DNA of 53,567 nt from NCBI RefSeq assembly GCF_023702225.1, contig NZ_JAMQCO010000018.1, positions 522 through 54,088 on the forward strand, given 5' to 3'. Shown here one piece after another: positions 8,308 through 16,653 of the stretch. A program made the translations under genes and the position numbers. Numbering within the stretch: the first letter of the stretch is position 1; each line of letters opens with the position of its first letter. The notes beneath the pieces are model-generated. The model searched no databases. It saw nothing but the letters and a program-made list of their open reading frames with translations, and was not told the DNA's origin. Source of the stretch: Aureimonas altamirensis (GTDB lineage: Bacteria; Pseudomonadota; Alphaproteobacteria; Rhizobiales; Rhizobiaceae).

Positions 8308-8919
8308 TCAGGCCCAGGGGCGGTCCTCGGCGAGCTTCTGCTCGAAGGACGAGATCCCGGGCGAGCGCTCCAGCGTCATCCCGATATCGTCGAGGCCGTT
8401 GAGAAGGCGGTGCTTGCGCGACGCCTCCAGGTCGAAATGGATCACCTGTCCGTCCGGCCGGCGGATTTCCTGCGTTTCCAGATCGATGGACAGCCGCGCG
8501 TTGGAGCCCTTCTCGGCATCCTTGAGCAACTCATCGAGCTCCTGCGGAGTGACACGGATCGGCAGGATGCCGTTCTGGAAGCAGTTGTTGTAGAAGATGT
8601 CGGCGAAGGACGTGGAGATGACGCAGCGGATCCCGAAATCGAGCAGCGCCCAGGGCGCATGCTCGCGCGAGGAGCCACAGCCGAAATTGTCGCCCGCGAT
8701 CAGGATCTCGGCCTTGGAGTAGGCCGGCTGGTTCAGCACGAAGTCGGGATCGGGCGAGCCGTCGTCGCGATAGCGCATGTTGGCGAAGAGGCCGACGCCG
8801 AGACCCGTTCGCTTGATGGTCTTCAGGTAATCCTTGGGGATGATCATGTCGGTGTCGATGTTGACGATGGGCAACGGGGCGGCAACGCCCGTCAGCGTGT
8901 CGAACTTCTGCATCGGCAT
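8308..8919 (-). CDS. leuD: 3-isopropylmalate dehydratase small subunit
   Basis: 203 residues, standard length. Small subunit of the iron-sulfur isomerase that interconverts 2- and 3-isopropylmalate together with LeuC. The swivel-domain signatures [27 protein letters not shown] and [17 protein letters not shown] are all intact. It precedes leuB and diverges from the CitE-like gene; the shared promoter region is about 100 bases. The LeuC subunit must be encoded elsewhere. Confidence 0.97.
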   Translation of the reverse strand: MPMQKFDTLTGVAAPLPIVNIDTDMIIPKDYLKTIKRTGLGVGLFANMRYRDDGSPDPDFVLNQPAYSKAEILIAGDNFGCGSSREHAPWALLDFGIRCVISTSFADIFYNNCFQNGILPIRVTPQELDELLKDAEKGSNARLSIDLETQEIRRPDGQVIHFDLEASRKHRLLNGLDDIGMTLERSPGISSFEQKLAEDRPWA

Positions 8920-9019
8920 GTCTCCTCGGCTGCGTGGCTTTTTCCGCTTTCCGATATATCAAGGCGGCAGGCGGGTCAAAACCATTGCGGCCCCGGCCGC
9001 CATTTGGCAGGAAGCAGGG

Positions 9020-9904
9020 ATGACACAGACGCCGCGCCTTCTCCGATCCGCCCTGTTCGTTCCTGCCGCGAATGGCCGCGCGCTGGCGCGCAGCGCCGAT
9101 TTCGCGGTGGATGCGCTGATCTTCGACCTGGAAGATTCCGCCGCGCCGGAAGAAAAGGCCGAGGCGCGCGAGCGCCTGCGCGAGCATCTGGCCGCGCCCC
9201 GGGGCGGCGCCATGCGGGTGGTGCGCATCAACCCGCTGGCGACGCCCGAAGGCACCGAGGATCTGCTGATGGCGCGGGGCGCGCATGCGGATGCGATCCT
9301 AGTTCCGAAAGTGGACTCCGCGGCCGATCTCCTGGATATCTCAGCGGCGCTGGAGCAGACGGATGCACCGCCGGCGCTGCAGGTGTGGGCGATGGTGGAA
9401 ACCCCGCTCGGCATCCTGAATGCGGGCGCGATCGCCGCCGTGCGGATGGCCTATCCACTGGGAGCGCTCGTCGCGGGGCCCAACGACATCGTCGCTGCGG
9501 GCCGACTTCGCCCTTCCGCCGGGCGGCCCGAACTCATCCCCTGGCTGGCCCAGATCGTGCTGGCCGGGCGGGCCCACGGCATTCCAGTGCTGGATGGCGT
9601 CTACAACGATTTCCGGGATGCCGAAGGTTTTGCGGACGAATGCGCCGCCGGCCGGCGCATGGGCTTCGACGGCAAGACGGTGATCCATCCGTCACAGGTG
9701 GAGCCGGCCAACGCGGCCTTCGGCCCCACCGCCGAGGAAATAGAGGCTGCGCGGGAAATCGTCGCCGCCTTCGACGACCCGGCCAATGCCGGCCGTGGCG
9801 TCATCCGGATCGGCGGGCGGATGGTGGAGCGGCTGCATCTTGCCGATGCAGGGCGGCTGCTCGACATCGCGGAATCGATCCGCAATCCGAAGGACAGATC
9901 ATGA
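9020..9904 (+). CDS. HpcH/HpaI aldolase/citrate lyase family protein (CitE-like)
   Basis: 294-residue TIM-barrel lyase of the CitE / malyl-CoA lyase group, which cleaves C-C bonds of CoA thioesters such as malyl-CoA or citramalyl-CoA with Mg2+. Visible features are RSALFVPAANGRAL at the N terminus, the FDLEDSAAPEEK acidic motif, the conserved RINPL arginine, the VETPLG glutamate, and the C-terminal GFDGKTVIHPSQ. The start at 9020 follows AGGAAGCAGGG; the frame stays open upstream but without similarity. The stop overlaps the next gene in ATGA, so the two are translationally coupled. The exact thioester substrate is not decidable here. Confidence 0.9.
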   Translation: MTQTPRLLRSALFVPAANGRALARSADFAVDALIFDLEDSAAPEEKAEARERLREHLAAPRGGAMRVVRINPLATPEGTEDLLMARGAHADAILVPKVDSAADLLDISAALEQTDAPPALQVWAMVETPLGILNAGAIAAVRMAYPLGALVAGPNDIVAAGRLRPSAGRPELIPWLAQIVLAGRAHGIPVLDGVYNDFRDAEGFADECAAGRRMGFDGKTVIHPSQVEPANAAFGPTAEEIEAAREIVAAFDDPANAGRGVIRIGGRMVERLHLADAGRLLDIAESIRNPKDRS

Positions 9905-10107
9905 AACTTTATCGTCTGCTGACGGGCGTCGACGACGCCGCCTTCTGCCACAAGGTTTCCCTTGCCCTTTCAAAGGGGTGGGAGCTGGCCGGCAGCCCTG
10001 CCTATGCCTTCGATGCGGCGGAAGGCGTCATGAAATGCGCCCAGCCCGTCACCAAGGTGGTCGAGGGCAAGGACTACGATCCGTCGATGAAGCTCGGCGA
10101 ACAGTAG
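9901..10107 (+). CDS. DUF1737 domain protein
   Basis: 68-residue soluble protein beginning MKLYRLLTGVDDAAFCHKVS, with a WELAGSPAYAFD segment near the middle; this is the DUF1737 pattern (short alpha/beta domain, function not established). Its start codon overlaps the stop of the CitE-like lyase (ATGA), implying co-translation. Such proteins commonly sit in or after metabolic operons in alphaproteobacteria. It may modulate the lyase, but that is inference. Confidence 0.85.
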   Translation: MKLYRLLTGVDDAAFCHKVSLALSKGWELAGSPAYAFDAAEGVMKCAQPVTKVVEGKDYDPSMKLGEQ

Positions 10108-10123
10108 GCCCGGCAGGCCGGCG

Positions 10124-10546
10124 TCAGTCGGCCGCGGCTTCCAGCGTTTCCATATCGTCGTCGGACAGTCCGAAATGATGGCCGATCTCGTGGATCAGCA
10201 CGTGGCTGACAAGCATGCCCAGCGTTTCCTCGTGCTCGGCCCAATAGTCGAGGATGGGCCGGCGATAGAGCAGGATACGGTTGGGCATCTCGCCCGTCAT
10301 CTCCGTGGCGGATGCTGCGACGGCGCGCCCCTCGAACAGACCGAGAATGTCGAAGGGTGATTCGAGCTCCATCTCCGCCACGACGTCGTCTTCGGGAAAG
10401 TCGGCGACATGAAATCGGATATCGCCGCATAGGGCGCGAAATTCTTCCGGAAGACCGGCATAGGCATCGATGGCAAGCCGCTCTATGTCGTCGAGGCTGG
10501 GCGCCATGCGCCGCGACCAGTCGTCGCCATGGTCAAGCTGTCCCAT
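10124..10546 (-). CDS. Metallopeptidase family protein (zincin-like, COG3824 type)
   Basis: 140 residues. Contains one HEIGHHFGLSD zinc-protease motif (HExxH plus downstream histidine and aspartate) near the C terminus, preceded by LLYRRPILDYW, which fits the small MMP-like zincin family typical of alphaproteobacteria and actinobacteria. The substrate is not known. The ATG at 10546 is adjacent to an in-frame GTG three bases upstream; GGAGG lies 9 and 6 bases before these two. The gene is convergent with the DUF1737 gene (16-base gap) and divergent from the SOS-regulated imuA. Confidence 0.85.
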   Translation of the reverse strand: MGQLDHGDDWSRRMAPSLDDIERLAIDAYAGLPEEFRALCGDIRFHVADFPEDDVVAEMELESPFDILGLFEGRAVAASATEMTGEMPNRILLYRRPILDYWAEHEETLGMLVSHVLIHEIGHHFGLSDDDMETLEAAAD

Positions 10547-10657
10547 CACTCAAAGCCTCCGCAGGATACCGATCGTCGTTCTTTTAGACGAAGCGCCGGC
10601 CCGTCGCCATCCATCCGCAGCTCTCTTGACTCTGCGCTGGTGCTCTGGAATCCATAA

Positions 10658-10672
10658 GAACATAACAGGAAC
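10658..10672 (+). promoter_or_regulatory. LexA (SOS) box, alphaproteobacterial type
   Basis: GAAC-ATAACAG-GAAC, an exact match to the direct-repeat operator GAAC-N7-GAAC bound by alphaproteobacterial LexA. It ends 18 bases before the imuA start. A TTGACT at 10626-10631 is a possible -35 element. The position in front of a mutasome cassette strongly supports function. Confidence 0.9.
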
Positions 10673-10690
10673 AAAACTCTTGGAGCCCTT

Positions 10691-11596
10691 ATGGAGCGGC
10701 GATGCGACCCATCTGCCGAGATGCCACCTTCATTGCCGGACAAGGCCCGGCAACTGGCGGAATTGCGGCATCGGATCGCGCGTCTGGAGGGGGCGTTTCC
10801 GGAGGTGAGGCCCGAAGGCGAGGCGGCATCCGGCGGGCAGTTCGTGCCGCTGCGGGTCGCCTCTGCAGACAGGGTGCTGGGCGGCGGCTTTCCATCTGCG
10901 GCGCTGACCGAGATTCGCCTTGCCGAACCGCGCGGTGGCGGTGGCGGGGCCGGTTTCCTGGCGGGGCTGGCCAGCCTGTGCGGTGCTTCTGCCGACCGTC
11001 CGTTGCTGTGGATCAGCGAAGGGCGCGTCAAGGCGGAGCTCGGCGTCTTCTATGCCCCCGGCCTGCGGACGTTCGGGCTGGACCCGTCTTCCCTGCTGCT
11101 GGTGCATACGCGGCGGCTGCAGGAAGCCCTCTGGGCGGCGGAGGAGGCGGCAGGTTCGGGCGGTGCGGCACTGGTCGTGCTCGAAGTGTCCGGCAACCCG
11201 CGTCTTCTGGGGCTGGAAGGCACGCGGCGACTGCATGTGCGGGCCCGCGCGAGCGGCCTGCCGCTGGTACTTTTGCGGCAGGCCGGGCAGCCGGAGGCCA
11301 CTGCGGCCCCGCTGCGCCTGCAAATTGCCCCTGCCGCCGCAGGCGCCGTGCCGGACCTTGCCCATATCGGCCGGCTCGTCGGGCAGCCTGCCTTCGATGT
11401 GGCGGTGGAGAAATCGGCGTCGGGACGGGCCGGAAGATTTCGACTGGAGTGGAACCAGGATGAGCGTCATTTCACAGCCGCCGAGCAGAATTCTGGCCGT
11501 GTGCCTGCCCCATCTGTCGACAGACAGGCTGTTTCGCAGAAGCCTTGGCCGGTCCTGGCGCCGGACGTATCCCATGCACGGCGTCGCCACGCCTGA
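10691..11596 (+). CDS. imuA: ImuA, SOS mutasome accessory protein
   Basis: 301 residues. RecA/SulA-like protein of the alphaproteobacterial imuA-imuB-dnaE2 cassette, needed for damage-induced mutagenesis. An N-terminal helix (KARQLAELRHRIARLEG) precedes the core, which holds DRVLGGGFPSAALTEI, a Gly-rich loop (RGGGGGAGFLAGL) at the nucleotide-binding position, LLWISEGR and LLLVHTRRLQEALWAAEEA. The loop lacks a canonical GKT, as is usual in ImuA. The ATG is preceded by GGAG and an SOS box. The C-terminal 45 codons overlap the start of imuB in another frame and look low in complexity. Confidence 0.9.
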   Translation: MERRCDPSAEMPPSLPDKARQLAELRHRIARLEGAFPEVRPEGEAASGGQFVPLRVASADRVLGGGFPSAALTEIRLAEPRGGGGGAGFLAGLASLCGASADRPLLWISEGRVKAELGVFYAPGLRTFGLDPSSLLLVHTRRLQEALWAAEEAAGSGGAALVVLEVSGNPRLLGLEGTRRLHVRARASGLPLVLLRQAGQPEATAAPLRLQIAPAAAGAVPDLAHIGRLVGQPAFDVAVEKSASGRAGRFRLEWNQDERHFTAAEQNSGRVPAPSVDRQAVSQKPWPVLAPDVSHARRRHA

Positions 11597-13190
11597 TTCT
11601 CCCGTCGCGGGAAGTTTCGGGCCGGAGGCTGTCGCAACGGCCGGTCTGTTCCGCGAGGCATCGGGCAGTGCCCACCGCGCACCGCGCGGGGGTGGGTTGG
11701 CGGCGCGGGCGGAGCATCCGGCAGGGCAGGGCGCGCCGGACGAACTCCGGCCGCTGGCGCTCTACGACAAGGATGGCGGCCTCATGCGCATCCGGGCGGC
11801 ATGCGAACGCGCCCGCCTGTCGGGGCTCGTTCCGGGGCTTTCGCTGGCGGAGGCGCGCGCCCGTTTCCCCTCTGTCCGGTTCGAGGAAATGGACAGGGGC
11901 GCGGATGCCGGATTTCTGGCGGCAATCGCGGATTGGTGCGATCGCTATACGCCACTGGTCGCGCTGGATGGGCCGGCCGGGCTGCTTCTGGATATCTCCG
12001 GCTGCGCGCATCTGTTCGGCGGCGAAGACGGACTCATGCGCGACCTGGCAGGCCGCATGGACGGTCAGGGCCTTGCTGCAGGGCTGGCCATCGCATCCTC
12101 GGCGGGGCCGGCCGCGGCGCTGGCCGCCCATGCTCCGGGAACGATCACGAGACCCGGCGAGGAGGTGGCCCTTCTGTCGCCCTTGCCCTGCCGTGCGCTG
12201 CGCTTCGAACCTGCATTGTCGGCGACGCTGGACAGGCTGGGCCTGCGCCGCGTCGGCGAATTGCTGTCGATGCCGCGCGCCTCTCTGGGGCGTCGTTTCG
12301 GCGCTGCCTTCATGGAGCAGCTGGACTTCGCGACCGGCCGCAGCACCCGCCCCCTGAACCCGCGGCGCCCGGTGCCGGCCCTTATTCATGAGCGGCGTTT
12401 GTTCGAGCCGATCGGGCGGGTGGACGATATCGAAAACCTCGTCCTGCATCTGGCCCAGCGCCTGAAGCCGGATCTCGAGCGTCTGGGGCAGGGCGTGCGG
12501 CAGCTCGAACTATCCCTGTTTCGTGTCGATGGCGTCGTGGAGCGCATCGCCCTCGCCACCGCGCGCCCCATGCGGGATCCGTCTTCCGTCCGCCGCCTGT
12601 TCTCGGAGCGTCTCAAGGCCATCGGCGACGAGCGCGATGCCGGTTACGGCTACGACCTCCTGCGTCTGTCCGTCCTGTCCATGGATGTGCTCGGCGACGA
12701 CCAGTCCGATTTCATCGCAAGCGGCGTCACGGCCGAAAAGATGGTCTCGCTGGTGGACAGGCTGACGGCGCGGCTGGGGCCCGGGGCCGTCCAGTCGCTG
12801 CGGGACGGAGCATCGCATTGGCCGGAAAAGGCGCAGGTCCTGGTGACCGGGTTTTCCGGTGGCCTCGCCGCAGATACCGCAATGGAATGTCCGCCCCGTC
12901 CCTTGCGTATCCTGGATCCGCCCGAACCGGTCGAGGCCATTTCCGTCCTGCCCGAGGGAGAGCCCATCAGGTTCGTCTGGCGGCGGGCTGCGCACAGGGT
13001 GCTGCGCCTCGAAGGGCCGGAGCGGATCGAGCCCGAATGGTGGCATGACGATGTCACGATCGCCGCGCCGGGGCTGTTTCGCGATTACTTCCGCATCGAG
13101 GACGATGCGGGACGGCGCTACTGGATGTTCCGCGAGGGCCTGGCCGACATGCGGCCGGCCCGCTGGTTCCTGCACGGCATATTCCCATGA
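11460..13190 (+). CDS. imuB: ImuB, catalytically inactive Y-family polymerase homologue
   Basis: 576 residues. Bridges ImuA, DnaE2 and the beta clamp during SOS translesion synthesis. The Y-family fold is recognisable (RIRAACERARLSGLVPGLSLAEARARFP; ASSAGPAAALAAHA; LGLRRVGELLSMPRASLGRRFG), but the start CLPHLSTDRLF lacks the catalytic acidic pair of true polymerases, as expected. Relative to typical ImuB there are about 55 extra Ala/Gly/Pro-rich residues at roughly 40-95. The start at 11460 follows GGAACCAGG and lies 137 bases inside the imuA frame. The end overlaps dnaE2 by ATGA. Confidence 0.93.
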   Translation: MSVISQPPSRILAVCLPHLSTDRLFRRSLGRSWRRTYPMHGVATPDSPVAGSFGPEAVATAGLFREASGSAHRAPRGGGLAARAEHPAGQGAPDELRPLALYDKDGGLMRIRAACERARLSGLVPGLSLAEARARFPSVRFEEMDRGADAGFLAAIADWCDRYTPLVALDGPAGLLLDISGCAHLFGGEDGLMRDLAGRMDGQGLAAGLAIASSAGPAAALAAHAPGTITRPGEEVALLSPLPCRALRFEPALSATLDRLGLRRVGELLSMPRASLGRRFGAAFMEQLDFATGRSTRPLNPRRPVPALIHERRLFEPIGRVDDIENLVLHLAQRLKPDLERLGQGVRQLELSLFRVDGVVERIALATARPMRDPSSVRRLFSERLKAIGDERDAGYGYDLLRLSVLSMDVLGDDQSDFIASGVTAEKMVSLVDRLTARLGPGAVQSLRDGASHWPEKAQVLVTGFSGGLAADTAMECPPRPLRILDPPEPVEAISVLPEGEPIRFVWRRAAHRVLRLEGPERIEPEWWHDDVTIAAPGLFRDYFRIEDDAGRRYWMFREGLADMRPARWFLHGIFP

Positions 13191-16100
13191 GCAGGGACAA
13201 TGACGCGATAGCGGCTGCCTTCCGGCCCATGGGAGCCGGTTTCTGCGAGATCGGCGTTCAGTCGAGTTTCTCGTTTCTGCGGGGGGCCTCGTCTCCGCAG
13301 GAGCTGGTCGGCACGGCCCGGATCCTGGGGTTGGGAGGCGTCGGCCTTGCCGACAGGAACAGCGTGGCAGGGGTGGTGAGGGCCCTGCAGGCTGCGCGCG
13401 ACTGCGATTTCGCTTTCCGGCCCGGCGTTCGTCTCGTGTTCGCCGACGATACGCCGGATATCCTCGCCTATCCCGAAGACAGGGAAGGCTGGGGAAATAT
13501 TTGCCGGCTTATCAGTACGGGAAACCTGCGTGCCGACAAGGGAGAATGCCGTCTCGCGCTGGAGGATCTCATGTCATGGGCCGGGCACTGCCGGTTTGCC
13601 CTGATGTGTCCGGAGGCGCTGGCCGGCACGCTGTGGGCCGATGCCGCCGATGGTGCGGCGCAAGCGCTGGTGAAGCTGTACGAGGCAGCACCCGGCCGCG
13701 TCTGGCTTGCGGTCGCCGCCCGTCAGGAGGGGCGGGACAAGCGTTTCCTTGCCCGCGCCGCCGGTCTGGCGGCGCGAGCCGGCGTGCCCATGCTGGCCAC
13801 CAACGATGTCCTCTACCATGTGCGGGAAAGGCGGATGCTGGCCGATGTCGTGACCGCCATCCGCACCCATGTTCCGCTTTCCCGGGCCGGGCTTGCCCTG
13901 TCGCGCAATGCCGAGCGCCATTTGCGCGGCACGGCGGAAATGGAGTTCCTGTTTCGGGACCACCTGCAGGCCGTGGCGGAAAGCCGGCGCTTCTTCGAGG
14001 GGCTGAACTTCAACCTGAAAACGCTGCAATACGAGTATCCGGACGAAGGGCTTGCCTTGTCGCGCTCGCCCGCGGCCGAATTGCGTTATCTTGCCTATGA
14101 AGGGGCGCATGGGCTTTTTCCGGCAGGGATCCCGCAGAAGGTGCGCCACGAGATCGAGCGGGAACTGGCGATCATCGAGCAGAAGCAGTACGAGCCCTAT
14201 TTCCTGACGGTGCACCGCATCGTCACGGCTGCCCGCAACATGGGCATATTGTGCCAGGGGCGCGGATCGGCCGCCAACTCCACCATCTGCTATTGCCTTG
14301 GCATAACGTCGGTCGACCCGGAGCGCGGCAACCTCCTGTTCGAGCGTTTCATTTCCCTGGAACGGGACGAACCGCCCGATATCGACATCGATTTCGAGCA
14401 TGAAAAGCGTGACGACATCATCGACTGGATCTACCGGACCTACGGGCGGGACAAGGCGGCCATCGCGGCGACGGTGATTTCCTATCGCTCGCGTTCCGCC
14501 GCGCGCGAGGTAGGCAAGGCCTTCGGCCTGTCGGAGGATGCGGTCGGAGCGCTGTCCGCCTCCGTCTGGGGCACGTCGCATTCGGCCCTGGGCGCCTGGG
14601 AGGCGCGCGCGGCAGGCCTCAGCGAAGCCGACGCCACCACGGCCAACGTCCTGCATTTCGCCCATGAGCTTGCCGGCTTTCCGCGCCATCTGTCACAGCA
14701 TGTGGGCGGCTTCGTCCTGACGCGCGGCAGGGTGGACGAGACGGTGCCCGTCCTGAACACGGGCGACAAGAACCGGATCATCGTGGAGTGGGACAAGGAC
14801 GACCTGGAAGAAATCGGCATCCTGAAGATCGATATCCTGGCGCTTGGCATGCTGAGCTGCCTGAGGCGCGGCTTCGACATGCTGGGTGCGCATTACGCCG
14901 ACGATTTCGGCGGCCACGCACCTCTTCGATTGGGGGTCCTGCCCAAGGAAGAGGAGGAGGGGCCGGTCTGGAAGATGATGGAGCGCGCCGACACGCTGGG
15001 CGTATTCCAGATCGAAAGTCGGGCGCAGATGTCGATGCTGCCCAAGCTGAAGCCGAAGGAGTTCTACGACCTCGTCATCCAGGTGGCCATCGTGCGCCCC
15101 GGCCCCATCCAGGGAGACATGGTGCACCCCTATCTGCGTCGGCGCATGGACCTCGAGAAGGTCAATTACCAGAAGCCGGAGCTGAAGGAGGTTCTCGAGC
15201 GGACACTCGGCGTTCCGCTGTTCCAGGAGCAGGCCATGCAGATCGCCATGGTGGCAGCCAATTTCTCGGGCTCCGAGGCCGACGAGTTGCGGCGCGCCAT
15301 GGCAACCTTCAAGCGCACGGGCAAGGTGCAGGATTTCCGCGACAAGATGATCGGCGGCATGGTCGAGAACGGCTATGATGCGGAATTCGCCGCCCGATGT
15401 TTCCGGCAGATCGAGGGCTTCGGCGAATATGGCTTTCCCGAAAGCCATGCGGCCTCCTTTGCCGTGCTCGTCTACGATTCGGCCTGGTTGAAATGCCATT
15501 ACCCGGATGTCTTCGCGGCCTGCCTGCTCAACGCCCAGCCCATGGGGTTCTATGCGCCGGCGCAGATCGTACGCGATGCACGGGAGCACGGAGTGGAGGT
15601 GCGCCCCGTCTGCATCAACGCGTCCGGCTGGGACAACGGGCTGGAGGAAGCCGCATTCGACGCGACGCGCATGGCGCGCCGCAATCTGGAGATGGCGCCT
15701 CATATACGCACCCGCCATGCCGTGCGGCTCGGCTTTCGGCAGGTGAAGGGCCTGTCTGAAACGCAGATGAAGCATCTGGTGGACGTGCGCCGGCAACGCC
15801 CCTTCGATTCCGTGCGGGATGTCTGGTTGCGCACGGGATTTGCACGCGCGGTCGTGGCGCGGCTTGCGGACGCCGATGCCTTCGCGGCCCTCGGGCTTTC
15901 CAGGCGCGATGCGCTGTGGGCTGCAGAGGCCTTGGATGCCGGCGGGGCGGCCGAGCACCTGCCGCTGTTCGCGATTGCGTCGACGCAGGATCTGCATGGG
16001 GAGCCGGAAGCGAACCTGCCGCCGATGCCGCCGGGGGAGGAGGTGGTGAACGATTACCGGTTCCTGTCCATGTCGCTCAAGGCGCACCCCGTATCCTTCC

Positions 16101-16639
16101 TGCGCGGGGATATGCGCGCCCTGGCGGTCATTCCGCATTCGAGCCTTCCGGATATCCGATCCGGCCGGCGCGTCACGGTAGCCGGCCTGGTGCTGATCCG
16201 GCAAAGGCCGGGCTCTGCCAAGGGCGTGATCTTCATGACGCTGGAAGACGAGACGGGCATCTCGAACGTCATCGTCTGGCCCAAGGTTTTCGAAGCTTAT
16301 CGTGCGGTGGTCCTGGGCGGACGCTTCCTGAAAGTGCGGGGCCGGCTTCAGGCCAGCCACGGCGTCATCCATGTGGTGGCTGAAGAGATCGTGGACCTGA
16401 CATCCATGCTGGTGCGCATCGCACGGGGCGGGCTGGAGGGCGCCCGCCTGCTTGCGCCGACGGACCATGTCAAAAGTCCGCTGCGCAACCACCGGCCGGA
16501 TCATCGCGCGCCGATGCCGCGTCCGGACGATGTCGCCCAGGCGGCGGCGGCGCTCGGCGCCGCACTGGCTCGCGCCGACGAGGTGCGCCGCCCGGATCCC
16601 GGCTCACATCGAGGAAGCCGGGTCATTGCGCGACGATAG
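13187..16639 (+). CDS. dnaE2: Error-prone DNA polymerase III alpha subunit DnaE2
   Basis: 1150 residues, within the usual range. Translesion C-family polymerase of the SOS mutasome. Order: N-terminal PHP domain starting FCEIGVQSSFSFLRGASSP; palm with catalytic PPDIDIDF near residues 395-402 and the third aspartate in LKIDILALGML near 547; GRGSAANS in the palm; helix-hairpin-helix region; C-terminal OB fold (RRVTVAGLVLIRQRPGSAKG, near 990). ATG overlaps the imuB stop. The last 45 residues are a variable basic tail. It is convergent with hlyD with only 14 bases between them and no visible terminator. Confidence 0.97.
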   Translation: MSRDNDAIAAAFRPMGAGFCEIGVQSSFSFLRGASSPQELVGTARILGLGGVGLADRNSVAGVVRALQAARDCDFAFRPGVRLVFADDTPDILAYPEDREGWGNICRLISTGNLRADKGECRLALEDLMSWAGHCRFALMCPEALAGTLWADAADGAAQALVKLYEAAPGRVWLAVAARQEGRDKRFLARAAGLAARAGVPMLATNDVLYHVRERRMLADVVTAIRTHVPLSRAGLALSRNAERHLRGTAEMEFLFRDHLQAVAESRRFFEGLNFNLKTLQYEYPDEGLALSRSPAAELRYLAYEGAHGLFPAGIPQKVRHEIERELAIIEQKQYEPYFLTVHRIVTAARNMGILCQGRGSAANSTICYCLGITSVDPERGNLLFERFISLERDEPPDIDIDFEHEKRDDIIDWIYRTYGRDKAAIAATVISYRSRSAAREVGKAFGLSEDAVGALSASVWGTSHSALGAWEARAAGLSEADATTANVLHFAHELAGFPRHLSQHVGGFVLTRGRVDETVPVLNTGDKNRIIVEWDKDDLEEIGILKIDILALGMLSCLRRGFDMLGAHYADDFGGHAPLRLGVLPKEEEEGPVWKMMERADTLGVFQIESRAQMSMLPKLKPKEFYDLVIQVAIVRPGPIQGDMVHPYLRRRMDLEKVNYQKPELKEVLERTLGVPLFQEQAMQIAMVAANFSGSEADELRRAMATFKRTGKVQDFRDKMIGGMVENGYDAEFAARCFRQIEGFGEYGFPESHAASFAVLVYDSAWLKCHYPDVFAACLLNAQPMGFYAPAQIVRDAREHGVEVRPVCINASGWDNGLEEAAFDATRMARRNLEMAPHIRTRHAVRLGFRQVKGLSETQMKHLVDVRRQRPFDSVRDVWLRTGFARAVVARLADADAFAALGLSRRDALWAAEALDAGGAAEHLPLFAIASTQDLHGEPEANLPPMPPGEEVVNDYRFLSMSLKAHPVSFLRGDMRALAVIPHSSLPDIRSGRRVTVAGLVLIRQRPGSAKGVIFMTLEDETGISNVIVWPKVFEAYRAVVLGGRFLKVRGRLQASHGVIHVVAEEIVDLTSMLVRIARGGLEGARLLAPTDHVKSPLRNHRPDHRAPMPRPDDVAQAAAALGAALARADEVRRPDPGSHRGSRVIARR

Positions 16640-16653
16640 AGCGCCGTGCCTGC

